Source: Micractinium sp. NFX-FRZ (taxonomy: Eukaryota; Chlorophyta; Trebouxiophyceae; Chlorellales; Chlorellaceae). Taken from it: a stretch of 64,000 bases of DNA. Within the stretch, counting starts at the first letter, position 1. Every line of letters begins with the position of its first letter. The position numbers and the translations under genes were made by a program. Of this stretch, positions 42,978 through 54,612 are shown piece by piece. The stretch is taken from NCBI GenBank assembly GCA_029339195.1, contig JAPTJF010000003.1:372001-436000 (forward strand), written 5' to 3'. A model generated the notes under the pieces. The model was not told the origin of the DNA and searched no databases. It saw only the letters and a program-made list of their open reading frames with translations.

Positions 42978-45900
42978 TCAGAAGCGGCGTGGCACGCGCT
43001 TGACGACTTGCGAGGAGCAGTGCACGGCGCCGTACATGGAGGTGATGGGTGAGTAGTCGATGCACTGCACATCCCCGAAGAAGTGGGGGGACTCCACGAT
43101 CTGGCGGGCAGTCTCCATGTGCACGCTGATGATGCGCTCGTTGCCCAGGTTGAGGCAGTTGCAGCCGTACTCCTGCGGGCAGGCAGGCAGGCACGGAACG
43201 CGAATGCGAATGCGTGTGCCGGTTGAGGAGAGTTGTTTGCACTTGGTGCCCGGGTTGAGGCAGTTGCAGCCGTGCTCGTGCGGAAGCAGGAACAAGACCA
43301 GAATTTAGGGTCTGGCGGCGCCTGCCTCGCCTCTTCACCACCCAGCGTTGATCACCGCACGGCCGCTCAGCCTCATGTCTTGCCCCCCACCCCCGCCTCA
43401 CCAGCTGGTGCTTGGGCTTGATGGGCCGCCCTCCTGCCACCCTGTGAACACACACCGCTGACTACCGCTCAGCCCACCAGATGTGCCCACCCCACCCCAC
43501 CCCACCCCGCCCCACCCCGCCTCACCAGCTGGTGCTTGGGCTTGATGGGGATGATGTGGTACCCCTGGTCCCGCATGTACTGGCTGAACTCAATGCCCTG
43601 CAGAGTGGGGGGGAATGGGTGATGCAGGGTGGGTGCAGGATGGCTAATACTGTGTTTCAGAACATTGCAGGGCTCTTGGTGTAATGCACCCGAATGCGCT
43701 GGCTGAACTCGATGCCCTGCAGAGTGGGGGGGAATGGGCGATGCAGGGTGGGCGAGGCCTGTGTTAGGTTCCAGGTTTGCAGGGCATGAACTGGCTGAAA
43801 TCAATGCCCTGCCGGGTGAAGGGTGGGGAAGGCTGGCGTTGGGTTTCAGATGTGCAGGGCATGTACTCATCCAAATGGTATGGGCAGATAGCACTGCCCA
43901 CGTGAAGAAAGGGTGGCCGGGCAGATGGCAGGGGTTGAGGGGTTTGCGGCACCCATGCCGCCACCCGGCCTTGCCCTCCGCTCTCATGCACCCGCACTCC
44001 CAGCGCACCTGCCGCGTCTGCACATACTGCCCGTCGCTGCCACGCGTGTATTCGTCCACCAGCCGGCGCGTGGGGGACTCGGACCCAATCATCTCCTGCA
44101 CTTGGGGAAGGCAGAGGCACAGACGAGGGGCAGTCAAGAAGCGGAGGATCGGTCGGGCACAGGACGCAGGCGGGCAGGCCGGGAGACTTGGTCCTGCCAG
44201 CTCCAGGCCAGGGCAGGATGTGAACAAGGGCAGGCAGGGCACAGTGAGGCAGTCAGGGGGGCAACCAGGCCAGACTGCCCATCACAGCGTCGCCCTGCTG
44301 CCAGCTCAGCGCCCGCCAGCTCAGCCGCATGCCAGCTCAGCACCCACCTCCAGCATGATGCACACGTTGTCTGAGAGGATGGAGAACACGCAGTCCAGGT
44401 GCATGCGGTCCTGCAGGGTGTGAATCAAATTCCACATTGTGACTCACAACTAGGGGTGGTGAAGGGGGGCACACAGCGGCAGGTGATAAAGGGAACATGC
44501 CCAGCACATCTCCCACCCTGCCCCGCTTCCCACCGGGTGCTGCTCAAAGTCGTCCGACTTCACTGCACAACGCAGCAAACCACGCTCCCCAGCCTAACAA
44601 CATAGCACCACAGAATCAAAGCTCCAGCCCACCTGGTGCTGCTCAAAGTCGTCGCGCACCACCGCAAACCGCCGCGTGCCCAGCAGGTCACCCTTCATCA
44701 GCTGCTGGCAGGCCTCAAAGTTGGAGCGCAGGCCGATGCCCAGCAGCGCCAGGTCGCGGCCCGCGGGGAAGAAGTCGCCTGCAAGGAGAAGCGGTGGTTG
44801 GAACGACACATGCATCGTTGAGAGCAGGGGAGTGTGGCGCAGCCGCGGCAGCAGCACGGTGCATCCTGTGCCCCCGCAACCTCGCCCACCTCCCCATCAT
44901 CACTCCAGCCCTTCACTCTGCTTTGCCTGCTTGCCTCTCCCCCTCCCCCTCACCTATCCGCCTGCAACCAGGGCCGCCCATCGCCCAAAAACCACATGAT
45001 GGTACCGTCACTCTCCCATCACATTGCCTACCCTGTGCCGCCTCACTTTAAGGTGCCCAGGCTCACAACCTCACCCGCCCCACCCACCCACTCCCCCAGC
45101 CCACCTCCTTCAAGGTATCCTGGTTCGTCAATCTCTCCCACCACAGGCAGCCCTGCGGGCATGGCGGCAGGCAAGGGGACGGGGCGGGCGTGAGGGTAGT
45201 GGGCAGGCAGGCGGGAAGGCACGGCAATGCAGCAGCGTGGCGGGCTGGGCTGGGCTGGGCGAGCATGTTTCTGTACCAAGCGAGCATGGAGGCACGCGAA
45301 GGCTCGCAGAAGCAGGGGCGGGGCATGAGGCGCGCGCCACCCAGCTCCGCCGGTAGGCTCCCGCCCTCCGAGCCAGTCATCCGCCTGCAACTCCAATCGT
45401 ACAGCTGGCCCTGGCCCCCACCCACCCAGCTTCTGTGGGCACAATGAACTGGCCCTGGGCCCTACCCACCCACCCAGCTCCAGCAGGCACAATTGAAGCT
45501 GGCCCACCCACCCAGCTTCTGCAGGCAGTAATGATCATGAAAGATGGCCCCACCCACCCACCCACCCAGCTTCTGCAGGCACAATGGAAGCTGGCCCTGG
45601 CCCGCAGACCCCCCCCACCACCACCCAACTCCTGCAGGCACAATGAAAGCTGGCCCTGGCCCCCACCCCCGCACCCACCCAGCTTCTGGAGGCAGAACTT
45701 CATGAGCGACACCTCCAGGTTGCGCTGCGGCGAGCGCAGGCGTCCCATGACGATGCCGCGGCACGTGGTGATCTGCTGGTCGCGCGTGTACACCAGGTTG
45801 GAGAGGGGCTCAAAGGAGTAGGAGGCGGTGAGGCCTGCAGGTTGTTACAGTTAAAAGGACAGGTGTTAGCGCGGAAAGGTTGCTTGGACGGGAGGTGGGG

Positions 45901-48062
45901 GCCAGTTTCAGGTTGGAGAGGGGCTCAAAGGAGTAGGAGGCGGTGAGGCCTGCACGGTGCATGCCGTGAAGAAAGCATTTGGGAGCTTGATGTGGCACGA
46001 CATAGTGGCAAGCGGGACGCTCTAGACCCCAACCCCACACACCCTGTCTCGTCACCTGATGTCCCAACCTCCCACACCCCAACCCCCTACGCCCTTCACC
46101 TCCTCCCTCCCTCGGCCCCCGCCCACCCTGCCTGCCCGCCTGACCTCCCACCTGTGTCGCGGTAGGAGGGCGAGATGCTGACGGTGGGGTTAATGAGGAT
46201 CGTGTCAATCAGCTGGGGCACAGACATGTTCTGCAGTCGTAGTGCGCAGAAGTGGGCGAGCACAGGGGGAGGCCTTGAAGGTGAGGGTTTGGCAGGTTTT
46301 GCGCTGTGCCGGTGCTACTGTACAGTGCCGCTTGGAAGTTGCCTGACTACCCATCCCCACTACACTTGCCACAGGCGCTGCGTGACATGAGAAACCAGCC
46401 AACACCAACACAGGAACAACAGGCATTCTGCAGGCCTCCAAGTAATCAGTTCAGTTGGCCGCCTTCCCTCTCGATCTCCTCCACCACATCCCAACCACAC
46501 ACATGACTCTTCGTCATCACTGCATCAAACATTGAAGCACGGCTCCCACCTGCAGTACCGTCTTCTTGTAGTCATCGCTCAGGTAGTACCGGTCCTTCTC
46601 CTCAATCTCCTCCAGCACCACTCCCTCGGTCATCTTGTAGGTCAGGGCCTGCAGAGGGGGGAGGGGGTGGTGGGGAGCAGCGCGCTCGGCGGGGCTTGCA
46701 GGCATGCATGCACATCCCGCTGGCCACACGCCCTCCGCCAGCGCCTAGAATTCTGGCCTGCACGGAGAGAATCTCCAGCTCCGCACCTGCCCCGGCTACC
46801 CGAGTGCCCCAGCCAGTGCCTTACAACATAATGACCGGACAAGACAGCCCACCTGCATCGTGAAACTGTCAGCAGCTCCAGGCCATGCAACCCCGCTGGG
46901 CATACCAAGCATTGACCTACAGCAACATGAGGGCACGCCCACCTGCATGGCAAAGTTCTCCAGCTCCAGGCGCGCCCCCACGTGGTTTGCGGTGCCGTAG
47001 GCCAGGATCTCGCGCACCGTCAGCACCTTGACACCCTTCTCGCGCATCACCCGCCGGAACTCGGCGTGCGCCTGCAGGGGGCGAGGGAGCGACATGGGGT
47101 TTGTATGGCCCTTGGATGCTCTCACCTCGGCTGAACACAAAGAACAGTCAGCAACCCACAACCTTGTCGTACATGACTGTTGGAAATTCCGCGCTCACGT
47201 TAGCAGGCTCCTCCTCTGATCCCGCCTACTCTCTGCATCACAAACTAGCGATAATCAAAGTGCAGCCGCGCCCGCCTGCTTTGCCCACCTCCCAGGTTGA
47301 CCGCCCTCTCCTATCATCCCGCATATCAAGCATCATAACACAAGCCTAGACATCGACACAAGGGGGCCCCACCTGCTTGGCCGCCTCCAGGTTGACCGGC
47401 TTCTCGTACAGCGAGGCGCGCGGGTGCAGGCCGCCCATCTGCAGGCTCATACCCTCTGGCTCGCACACAATCACAATCTCCGCCTTGTCATTCTCAGACT
47501 CTTGAATGGCCTGCGGGGAAGGAAGGAATCACCTAGATTGGGTCATGCCCTTCTTCACCTCAGCAACTCCACACCAACGTCACTTCCATCGCCCAGCATG
47601 CAACCTGCACGAACTATCCTGCAGCACTCAGCAAGCATCCAGCAGATCCTCTGTGCCAGCACCCACACCCCCCCCTTGGCAAGTACTCCGCACCCGCCAA
47701 GCTTTAGCTACTGAAACTAAACAACATGGACAGCAAACTCTAGTGGCAGCACCCACCTTGACCTGGTACTTCTCCTGCAGCAGGTCCTGTCCAGTTGACC
47801 GCCGCCCGCCTGCGGCGGCGCCGCCACCCGACAGCGGCGGCTTGCCGCTGCTGCCATCTAGCTTGCTCAGCGGCTGGGTTGGGGGCGGTGCAACCGAGCA
47901 CAAGTCCTGCATGGGCGTCGAGGGAACCAATGCGGGCGCTGGTGGGCCTCAATGCAGGTGACCGAGACCACTTGCATCATGGCAGGGTCCACCTTGCTTA
48001 GCCGGCCTCCGAGGCTCATCGACGTGAAGCACCTGGAAGGACTGCGAGAGAGCCATCTGCAT
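42978..48062 (-). CDS. ADI: Arginine deiminase
   Basis: Hydrolyses arginine to citrulline and ammonia, first step of the arginine dihydrolase pathway. Exons: 48062-48033, 47906-47757, 47510-47373, 47071-46943, 46648-46550, 46230-46152, 45834-45679, 45152-45105, 44778-44633, 44410-44348, 44095-44009, 43597-43526, 43172-42978. They total 1392 nt (463 aa). Guanidino-hydrolase landmarks are EIVIVCEPEG, LVYTRDQQITTCRGI, GGDFFPAGRDLALLG, DRMHLDCVFSIL (His and Asp), and a C-terminal GAVHC whose Cys (about 451) is the likely nucleophile. The family is known in green algae as well as anaerobic protists and bacteria. Exon 1 is tentative: translation could instead start at an ATG just before 47906, or upstream with a targeting peptide. 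Six or more introns carry exon-edge copies. Confidence 0.88.
43247..43290 (-). repeat. Echo of arginine deiminase exon 13 start, dead acceptor
   Basis: This is a copy of the acceptor and first codons of exon 13 (original about 43142-43183), 105 bp upstream in the gene. The acceptor CAG has become CAC, so it should not splice. Confidence 0.8.
43392..43425 (-). repeat. Perfect echo of arginine deiminase exon 12 end
   Basis: 34 bp identical to 43517-43550 (exon 12 end and donor), 125 bp further into intron 12, with the donor intact. Confidence 0.85.
43697..43826 (-). repeat. Two echoes of arginine deiminase exon 12 start
   Basis: Copies near 43697-43757 and 43789-43826 of the exon 12 start and its acceptor region (original about 43579-43640). 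The nearer copy is close to identical over about 58 bp and keeps CTGCAG. The farther one has lost it. Confidence 0.85.
44532..44581 (-). repeat. Echo of arginine deiminase exon 9 end
   Basis: Resembles 44631-44680, with the block GGTGCTGCTCAAAGTCGTC identical, about 99 bp into intron 9. Similarity fades in the distal part. Confidence 0.75.
45419..45680 (-). repeat. Five-fold array of the exon 7 donor (arginine deiminase)
   Basis: The exon 7 end and donor (near 45672-45690) are followed in the intron by five further copies near 45619, 45560, 45505, 45468 and 45425, spaced about 40-60 bp. Each reads CAGAAGCTGGGTGGGTG or a close variant on the minus strand. Translated, the array repeats LQKLGGWV-like peptides. 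Confidence 0.85.
45909..45954 (-). repeat. Perfect echo of arginine deiminase exon 7 start
   Basis: 46 bp identical to 45794-45839 (acceptor and first coding bases of exon 7), 115 bp upstream in intron 6, with GTGCAG kept as a possible acceptor. Confidence 0.9.
46847..47310 (-). repeat. Echoes of arginine deiminase exon 4 end and exon 3 end
   Basis: 46847-46882 resembles the end of exon 4 (about 46938-46972). 47283-47310 resembles the end of exon 3 (about 47369-47404) with an internal deletion. Both are in the intron just after their exon and are more decayed than the other copies. Confidence 0.65.
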
Positions 48063-48416
48063 GTGCGGCGGCCGGGTAAGCGAGAACACCGAGAAGTGGC
48101 GGGGCGGTGCTCGACTACCGATGAGCGAGCGAAGCCAACTTGGAAAGACTCTAGGACAAAATGTGCGCAACTCGAACGATGCATCGCCACGAGAAGATGG
48201 TGTTGCCGCCGCCACCTGGCGTAGCGGCGGCCGCCAGCATGCATGGCCGGGACGGTGCTTTTGCCGTGTGCGCAGAGCAGCATGGCATGCTCAGAGGTAC
48301 GGTGCAGTTTGTTTTATCAACGCATTACATGGCGGTGGGAGCGGTGCGCACGCAGCAGCCAGCAGGGGAGGAGTGCCTTCATGTGCGTCGCGTTCTTGCC
48401 CCCCGCTGCCTGCACT
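48063..48416. other. Region upstream of arginine deiminase
   Basis: This lies between the tentative arginine deiminase start and the USO1 stop. An open frame runs upstream of the start with a basic, Arg-rich peptide but no ATG (it begins GTG at 48215 beside a possible acceptor), so a missing first exon is possible. TGTAA on the minus strand (plus 48325-48329) is about 90 nt past the USO1 stop. Confidence 0.5.
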
Positions 48417-51400
48417 TCATGTCATGTCCTCCTCATCTGCCCCCGCCTCCCCTGCCAGCAATATGTCTTCCAGCAGGGCATCCACATCCACCCCAAACGC
48501 CGCCAGCCGCTCCCGCAGCCGCGCCACCTGCGGGCAGGGTGGGCAGCATGGCGCGGTCAACGCAGGGGCAGAGCAGGTGGAAGGAGCGCGGATGGTACCA
48601 GTGGCCCAGTGGCCGCCCATATGCAGGCTCAGCAACAGGTCTCACTGCTCCGGAAATTTGAGTGCTCCCACCGGAAAGTGCACCTTCTAGCTGCTCCCCA
48701 CCCATGTTCCCAGCACCTCCCACTCTTGTGTGCCACGCCCACTGGCACGCACACAACTCACGACTTGCCCACCCAAGCAACCCAGCCAGCCACCCACCTT
48801 GGCCTCCTCCTGCCCCAGGCAGACCAGCAGGTCTCCCATGGCATCATCCGCCTCCGCTGCCGCCGCCGCTGCCGCCTCCTGCCGCGCTTCCTCAACCCGC
48901 TGCTCAACCTCGGCCTCGCTCAGCCCGCCGCTGCCGCCCGCATGCTGCTCATGCTGCTGCTGCTGTGCGTGCTGTGCCTGCTGCTGCGCTGCCGCCGCTC
49001 GCGCCTGGGCTGCCGCCACGTCGTGCTGCAGCTGCTCCACCTGTGCCTGCAGGCTGCCAGTGTGCGCATCGAGGGTGCTGTAGGCGGCAGACAGGTCCTC
49101 CAGGTCAGTTTCCAGCTTCTGGGCAGCTGCCCGGGCCGCCTGGGCATCGCCCCGGGCACGATCCGCTGCCTCCTGCGCCTCGGCCGCCGCCTGCTGTGCC
49201 GCCGCTAGCCCCTGACGCGCCGCCGCCGCATCGGCGGCTGCCCGCGCAGCGTCGGCGCTGGCATGGTTGTGGCTGCTGCCGTTGAGCCGCAGCTGCTCGG
49301 CCAGACCGGCAGCCTCCGCCCGCAGCTGCTGGTTCTCCCTGCGGGGGGGCCGGAAGGGTACGGGGTACAGGAGGCAGGTGGGATGGCAGTACAAGTGAGC
49401 AGTGTGCGGCGCTGGCCTTGCGCGCTGGACAGGGCGGCAGGTGCAGGGGCACTGGCAGGCACCAGCAGGGGCATGCATGCGCTGACAGTTTATGCTCGCA
49501 AGCGCGGCTCACCTTTGTAGAGCCTCGAGCGCGGCCTGCAGCTGCTGCAGCTTGGCAGCGTTGCCGTCTCCCAAGGCTGATGTGTGCATTGGCGCCTGCT
49601 GCAACTGCTGCGCTGGCACCTGCGAGGCTGCGCAGTGGTTGCCGCTGTGATTGCCGCTGCTTGCGTTGCGCAGAGGTGACGGCGGTGCCGTTGCTGGTGC
49701 GTGCACCGGCGCTGGGTGGAACACGGTGGGCACGGGGGCCGCTGGGGGCGTTGCAGGCTTGGCCGGCACCCAGGGCTGCGGCGCCGCGCTTGGCCACTGC
49801 TGGTGGGGCAGAGCGCCTGCCGCTGGCTGCGCCGCCGGCGGCGGCGGCGGACGCACTGCTGGTGCTGCTGCGGGTGCCGGCGCCGCTGGCAGGGGCGCCG
49901 GCAGCGCTGGTGCAGGGGCGCCCGTCACCCGCGCCCGCACCTCTCCTGCCAGCCTCTGAAGGAAGGCAGCAAATGCGGGGCTGGCGCTGGGTCCGGGCGC
50001 AAACAGCTCGTGGCTGCTGCTGCCGCCGGCGCTGTCCCTCAGTATGCCGCCCACGTGCTGCAGCAGGGCGTCCAGGATGCCCAAGTACGCCTCCTGCCCA
50101 ATCTGCCCCCCAATCGCGCCCAGCAGCTGCGCCTGGCTGGGCGTCCCCGCGCCATCTTCCGCATACAAGGCGCACACCCCCAGCAGCAGCGCCAGCATGC
50201 CGCGCGTCAGCGGGTGCGCGCTGGCGGCGGCGCCGCTGCACGCGTTGCTGCCCCGAATGGAGTCCACCAGATAGGGCTGCGACTGCGCCACTGCACGCAG
50301 AAAGGCGGTGACCGCGGGCGGGCAGGCGTGCAGCCAGAGGAGCAGCAGGCGCAGCGTGTCGGCGGCGGCCACCGCGCTGGCCGGCTGCCGCCCGTGCTGC
50401 ATCACCATCTGGCCCAAGTGGGCGGCACACAGGCTCATCAGGCTGGCGCTGCTGGCACTGCGTGGGCTGCCCGCTGCCGCTGCCGCTCCTGCCCATGCCG
50501 GCGGTGGTGGCGCCGCCGCCACCTGCAGCGCCAGCAGGTGCGGCTGCAGCCCCGGGTTGCCTGCCACCAGGTGGGACAGCGCTGAGCTGGCGCGCGCGCT
50601 GGCCGCCAGCTCAGCCAGGCTGCCCTGCCGCCCCAGGCTGAGCAAGAGGTAGCCGCCAAAGCTGGTGGGGGCGGCACCCGCCGCATGCAGCAGCGACCCC
50701 GCCAGCACGCCCTGCCCCGCTGTGTTGCCGCAGCAGTAGGACTCCAGCAGGCGGTCAGCTGCCAGATGCTCCGCTGAGCTGGCGCCCGCGACCGCAGCGT
50801 GCAGCACAGCCTGCAGCACCGGCTGCAGCGGCTCCCCCGCCGGGCCCTTGACCGCCAGGGCAGCCAGCTGGTCCTGCTGCAGCCGGCTGCCCCCGATGAG
50901 AGCGGCCAGGCACAGCAGCGCCTGTGGGTACGGGGCCAAGGGGCGGGCGGGGTGAGGTGAGGTGGCGTGGAGGCAGGAGGGTGCGGAGGGGTGCACAAGT
51001 GGGCCCTGGGGCCCCCGGCGAAGCAGCCGGGAGCACCTGAAGGCGGGGCCAGCCAGCAGCTACCTCCCCAGCTCCAACCCTCCACAGACAACAGCACCAG
51101 CAGTGCATCCTTGCATGCCTGCACCCCCACACCCCCACACACCACGCATGCCGCCACACGCACCTGAGCACGCACGGCGTCGTCAGGCGCGCCGCCCCCC
51201 TGCAGCGCCAGACCCTCCAGCACGCCCAGCATCCCCCGCTGCAGCAGCGCCTGCCGGTTCTCCGCCGCACTGGCACACACAGGGGCGGCCGGGTCGGCGG
51301 CCGCGGCGGGGAGCAGCGCCAGCACCACGTCCAAGGCTGCCACAAGGTTGGCCGCCTTTTGTGGCGCCAGCTCAGCGCCTTCATGGGTGGCACCGGCACC

Positions 51401-53370
51401 GGCGCCTCCCCCGCCATTGGTACCGCTGCCAGCTGTCGCCACCTCGGGCAGCTTCAGCATGGTGGGCAGCTGCGCCAGGAAGCCGGTCTCCCGGAACATG
51501 AGCTGGTTGGGCGGGCTGCTGCGCAGCAGGGCGGCCAGCAGCTGGAAGCAGTCCTGCACCACAATGTCGCCCTCCAGCAGCCCCTCCTCCCTGGTGGCAG
51601 CACAGAACACACAAGGGGGAAGGAAGGAGACAGTGAGGGATGTAAGCCGGATTACAACCTGCACCACAAGCAGTCCCGGACCACGATGTGCTTGCTGCAA
51701 ACCAGTGCCAGGTGTCCAGGCGTTCCCGCAAAACCAGCTGCCCCCGGCTGCTGCACTCAGCCACGGTTGCCTGGCGCCAGTGTAACCCCCACCGGCAACA
51801 TCCCACCTGTCCTCACCTGATGATTCCAAACAGCCGGTCAAACGCGCCCTCAAACACCGCAATCTTCTGCAGGTCCGCGCTGCCGGCGGCCAGCTGCAGG
51901 TGCAGGCGAGCAGCAGCCAGGCGTGTGGGGGGCAGCGCGTTTCTATGAGTGGGGGCGGTTGGTCAAGACAGGGGATGAGACGCAAGGGGCCCACAAGAGC
52001 GCAGCGGCTGCCCTGCTGAGTGGGTGCCACGAACCCCACACAAGATGGAGGACAGGCGAGGCACACAGGCAGGCATGCAGGCAGGGGAGGCGGGTAGGCA
52101 CGCCCTGCTCCATCGGACATAGTCACCGGCAAGCCCTTGGCCCGTCCCCAGCCCTAGGCCTCACCACCACACCCACCGCACCTGTGTGAGCAACAGCAGC
52201 GCCTCGTTCCTGAGCACCTCCTGCTCCCCCAGCAAGTCCATCAGGCGGGTCATGCCCAGCGGGGCGCCCAGGATGGCCTGCAGGCACATAGGTAGGGGCG
52301 CATGTAGCGACACAAAGGTTGGCGGCGGGGATGACGCTGGCATGCTGGAGGAGCACTGGTCTTACACTCTATCAGCTAGCTTGCTGAGCAAGCACATGGT
52401 AATGCTGCTCCACCCCTGCCTGCCCCTCTGCAGCCTGCTGCCCGGCTGCCTCCTCTCCAGCCCGCCCACACACACAGCCCCTGCAGATGGTGAGGTGCCG
52501 CCTGCTGCCTTCTCTCCTGCCCGCCACCCCCCACCCACTCGCCCTCCCACCCACCTCCTGCAGGTGGCGAGGCGCCGCCCCCGCCAGCCCCTTGATGACT
52601 TGCAGCGCGTGGTAGCGTGCGTAGAAGTCTGGGATGCCGCCCGGCTCCTGCTCCAGCAGGCTCAGCAGCAGCGGGAGGGCCTCGGGCGTGCGCGCCAGCT
52701 GCTGCGCATTGATGGCCGCTGCCTGCACGTTGGGAGACAGGGTTCAGCGGCGGGAGGGCAGGCTGTCGTGGTGATTGGCAGTGGTGGGCGCAGCCCTCTG
52801 CTGGTGATGGGGACTCAATCAGAGGCTCGCAGCCGGGCAATGCGTGGCAGCACCGCTAACCTGACCACGCGCCCTGCTGGCCCCACCCATGCTCAGGCAC
52901 ACGAGCGCATTTAAATGCACTATCACAAACACGCATGTGACCATCCGCATGCACACACGTGCACACACAAACAGCCCATCCGGCATGCAGTCAGGTGCAC
53001 ATGCAAACAACCCGACAGCAGCACCCGCTGGGCTCCCCCGCACCTCGCCAGTGGCGCCGCCGCCATCGCCGCCGCCCACCGCCGCGGCCAGGCTCTCCAG
53101 CGCCAGCTGCACCATCTCCAAATCCTCCCGCTCCCTCACTACGTGCAGCATGACTGGGAAGCCCACTGTACCAAACGCATGCTGCGCCTTGGGACCGCCA
53201 CTGCCAGTTAGCAGGTCACGCAGCTGCTGCAGCGCCTCTCGCCGGTCTCCCACGAGCACCGCTTCCGACACCCGCTGCACCAGCTGCTCCACCAGTGCAT
53301 CGTATTGGTGCTCCCCATCCCCCAGGTGCTCCGCCGCCTGGGCCTGCAGGAAGCGCTGGAACGCCAGCAT
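48417..53370 (-). CDS. USO1: USO1/p115 (plant GC6) vesicle tethering factor
   Basis: Long coiled-coil tether for ER-Golgi and intra-Golgi vesicles. Exons: 53370-53044, 52722-52555, 52277-52182, 51893-51817, 51590-51164, 50921-49513, 49338-48798, 48527-48417. They total 3156 nt (1051 aa). An armadillo-like head comes first, with TRLMDLLGEQEVLRNEALLL, LQKIAVFEGAFDRLF and GDIVVQDCFQLLAALLRSS. A Pro/Ala-rich linker of about 150 residues follows, then a coiled coil. The hallmark acidic tail comes last (DDAMGDLLVCLGQEEAK, then FGVDVDALLEDI and EDM). It closely follows the plant GC6 protein as I recall it. The linker is longer than usual and is coded in one 1.4-kb exon. An extra 5' exon is possible because the frame is open above the ATG. 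Intron 4 has a faded copy of part of exon 5 near 51668-51694. Confidence 0.92.
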
Positions 53371-54612
53371 TGCGCCGCTGCTGCCGCTGCCAATGCGCAG
53401 GGCTGCAGGCGTGGGCGGGAGTGAGCTGGGGTGAGCGACCGCAGGCGGTTGTTGCAGGCGGTGGCGGCGGCGGGCGGCGGTGGCAGCGGGAGCAGAGGTG
53501 ATGACGCCGCGGCCCAGACTGCTCGGTGTTGTATCACGCTACGCTGGGAACCAAGTGCTGCTTGACCCGCGCGTCTGCGACGCACGGGACAGAAGGCGCT
53601 CAAATCGCAACAGCCGCACCTGTTGACTGCTTGGCGAGTGGATCACTGGAAGGAGCTAAAAATGGCGCCCCCCGAGCGCTGAACAGTTGAGTGAGGGTAG
53701 CGGAAGAGGCTGTTGCAGCGAGTAGAGCCCGGCAGGCGCCACGCGGCGGCGAAGCGCTCGTTGCCGTAGAGATCGTCCGCCAGGGAGGGCGGCAGCACGG
53801 TTAGAGCACCCTCGTGGCGCCGCCGCCAGGCTGGCGGGCGGGAGCGGGCGGCAGCAGCAGGGGTGGGGGTGCTCTGTTCACAGCACTCGAGGCTCTTTCC
53901 TGGAGTGTGGAAATTGATGGGCAGGTCTGATGCATGAGCTGGTGGGTCACTGCAACGCCTTTGAGGGGGAAATACATGCAGCGGCCTCTCTGTCCCGCCC
54001 TTGCCACCGATGCCCACATCCGAAGGGGCCTGCGCTGGACCTGCTCGTTCGTTCTGTGTGATTACGGTACGCTACATTCTGCACACGTGCATGGTGTAAA
54101 ATAAACAACAAACACTTGTTTGTGGCGGGCCAGGGCAAATATACAGGTATGCGGAGGGGGGGCGCGGGGACCCCGCGTTCTCAGCTGTGGCTGCCACTGC
54201 TCATGCATTCAAATTTCCTTCATGCTGAGCAGGCCCATGATGGCGCTTTGTCAGCTTCAAATGCTGGCTGAAGCAACGGGCTGCCACTCCTAATCGTGAT
54301 GGAAGGGACAGTGTGCTGCTAGGTCAAACAGGAGCCAATGCTGGTGGGCCAGTCAGCACACTGAATGCCGGCTCTCTCTTTCCAGCTCCCGGCGAGGCTG
54401 TCACCCCACGGCTCAGTATTGCAGCTTCGCCGTGTGCTGCTCACCGCCCGCCCAGCGCCAAGCCATGCCCCCAGGGCACTCCCTTCAGTGGCATGTCTCC
54501 CACCTACCGCCGACATTTCTTGTTCACAACAGTGGGCCCATGAAAGCGAGACAGTGCATTAAGAAGAGTGCAGGCAGGGGAGCAGGCGTCAGGAAAGTTT
54601 GTGTTGTGTGCC
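53371..54612. other. Intergenic region
   Basis: This is upstream of USO1 and downstream of the unknown hydrophobic-protein gene. A 124-codon minus frame (54017-53643) has no domain and no ATG context I trust. I see no other gene, repeat or RNA. Confidence 0.4.

Noticed and set aside
48097..48140. A minus-strand frame containing SSVVEHRP, a peptide often produced by translating through a tRNA gene
   Set aside because: I looked for an acceptor stem, anticodon arm and T-loop consensus on both strands and found none. The match is to a short peptide only.
49105..50496. A 463-codon minus-strand frame overlapping USO1
   Set aside because: It is out of frame with the USO1 exons, is low complexity, and has no domain. 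Third-position GC bias explains its length.
50438..52132. A 564-codon minus-strand frame across USO1 introns and exons
   Set aside because: It reads partly in the exon 5 frame but continues through introns. The conserved armadillo blocks need the spliced model.
53643..54017. A 124-codon minus-strand frame upstream of USO1
   Set aside because: No family resemblance, a start codon I do not trust, and no supporting splice or poly(A) signal.
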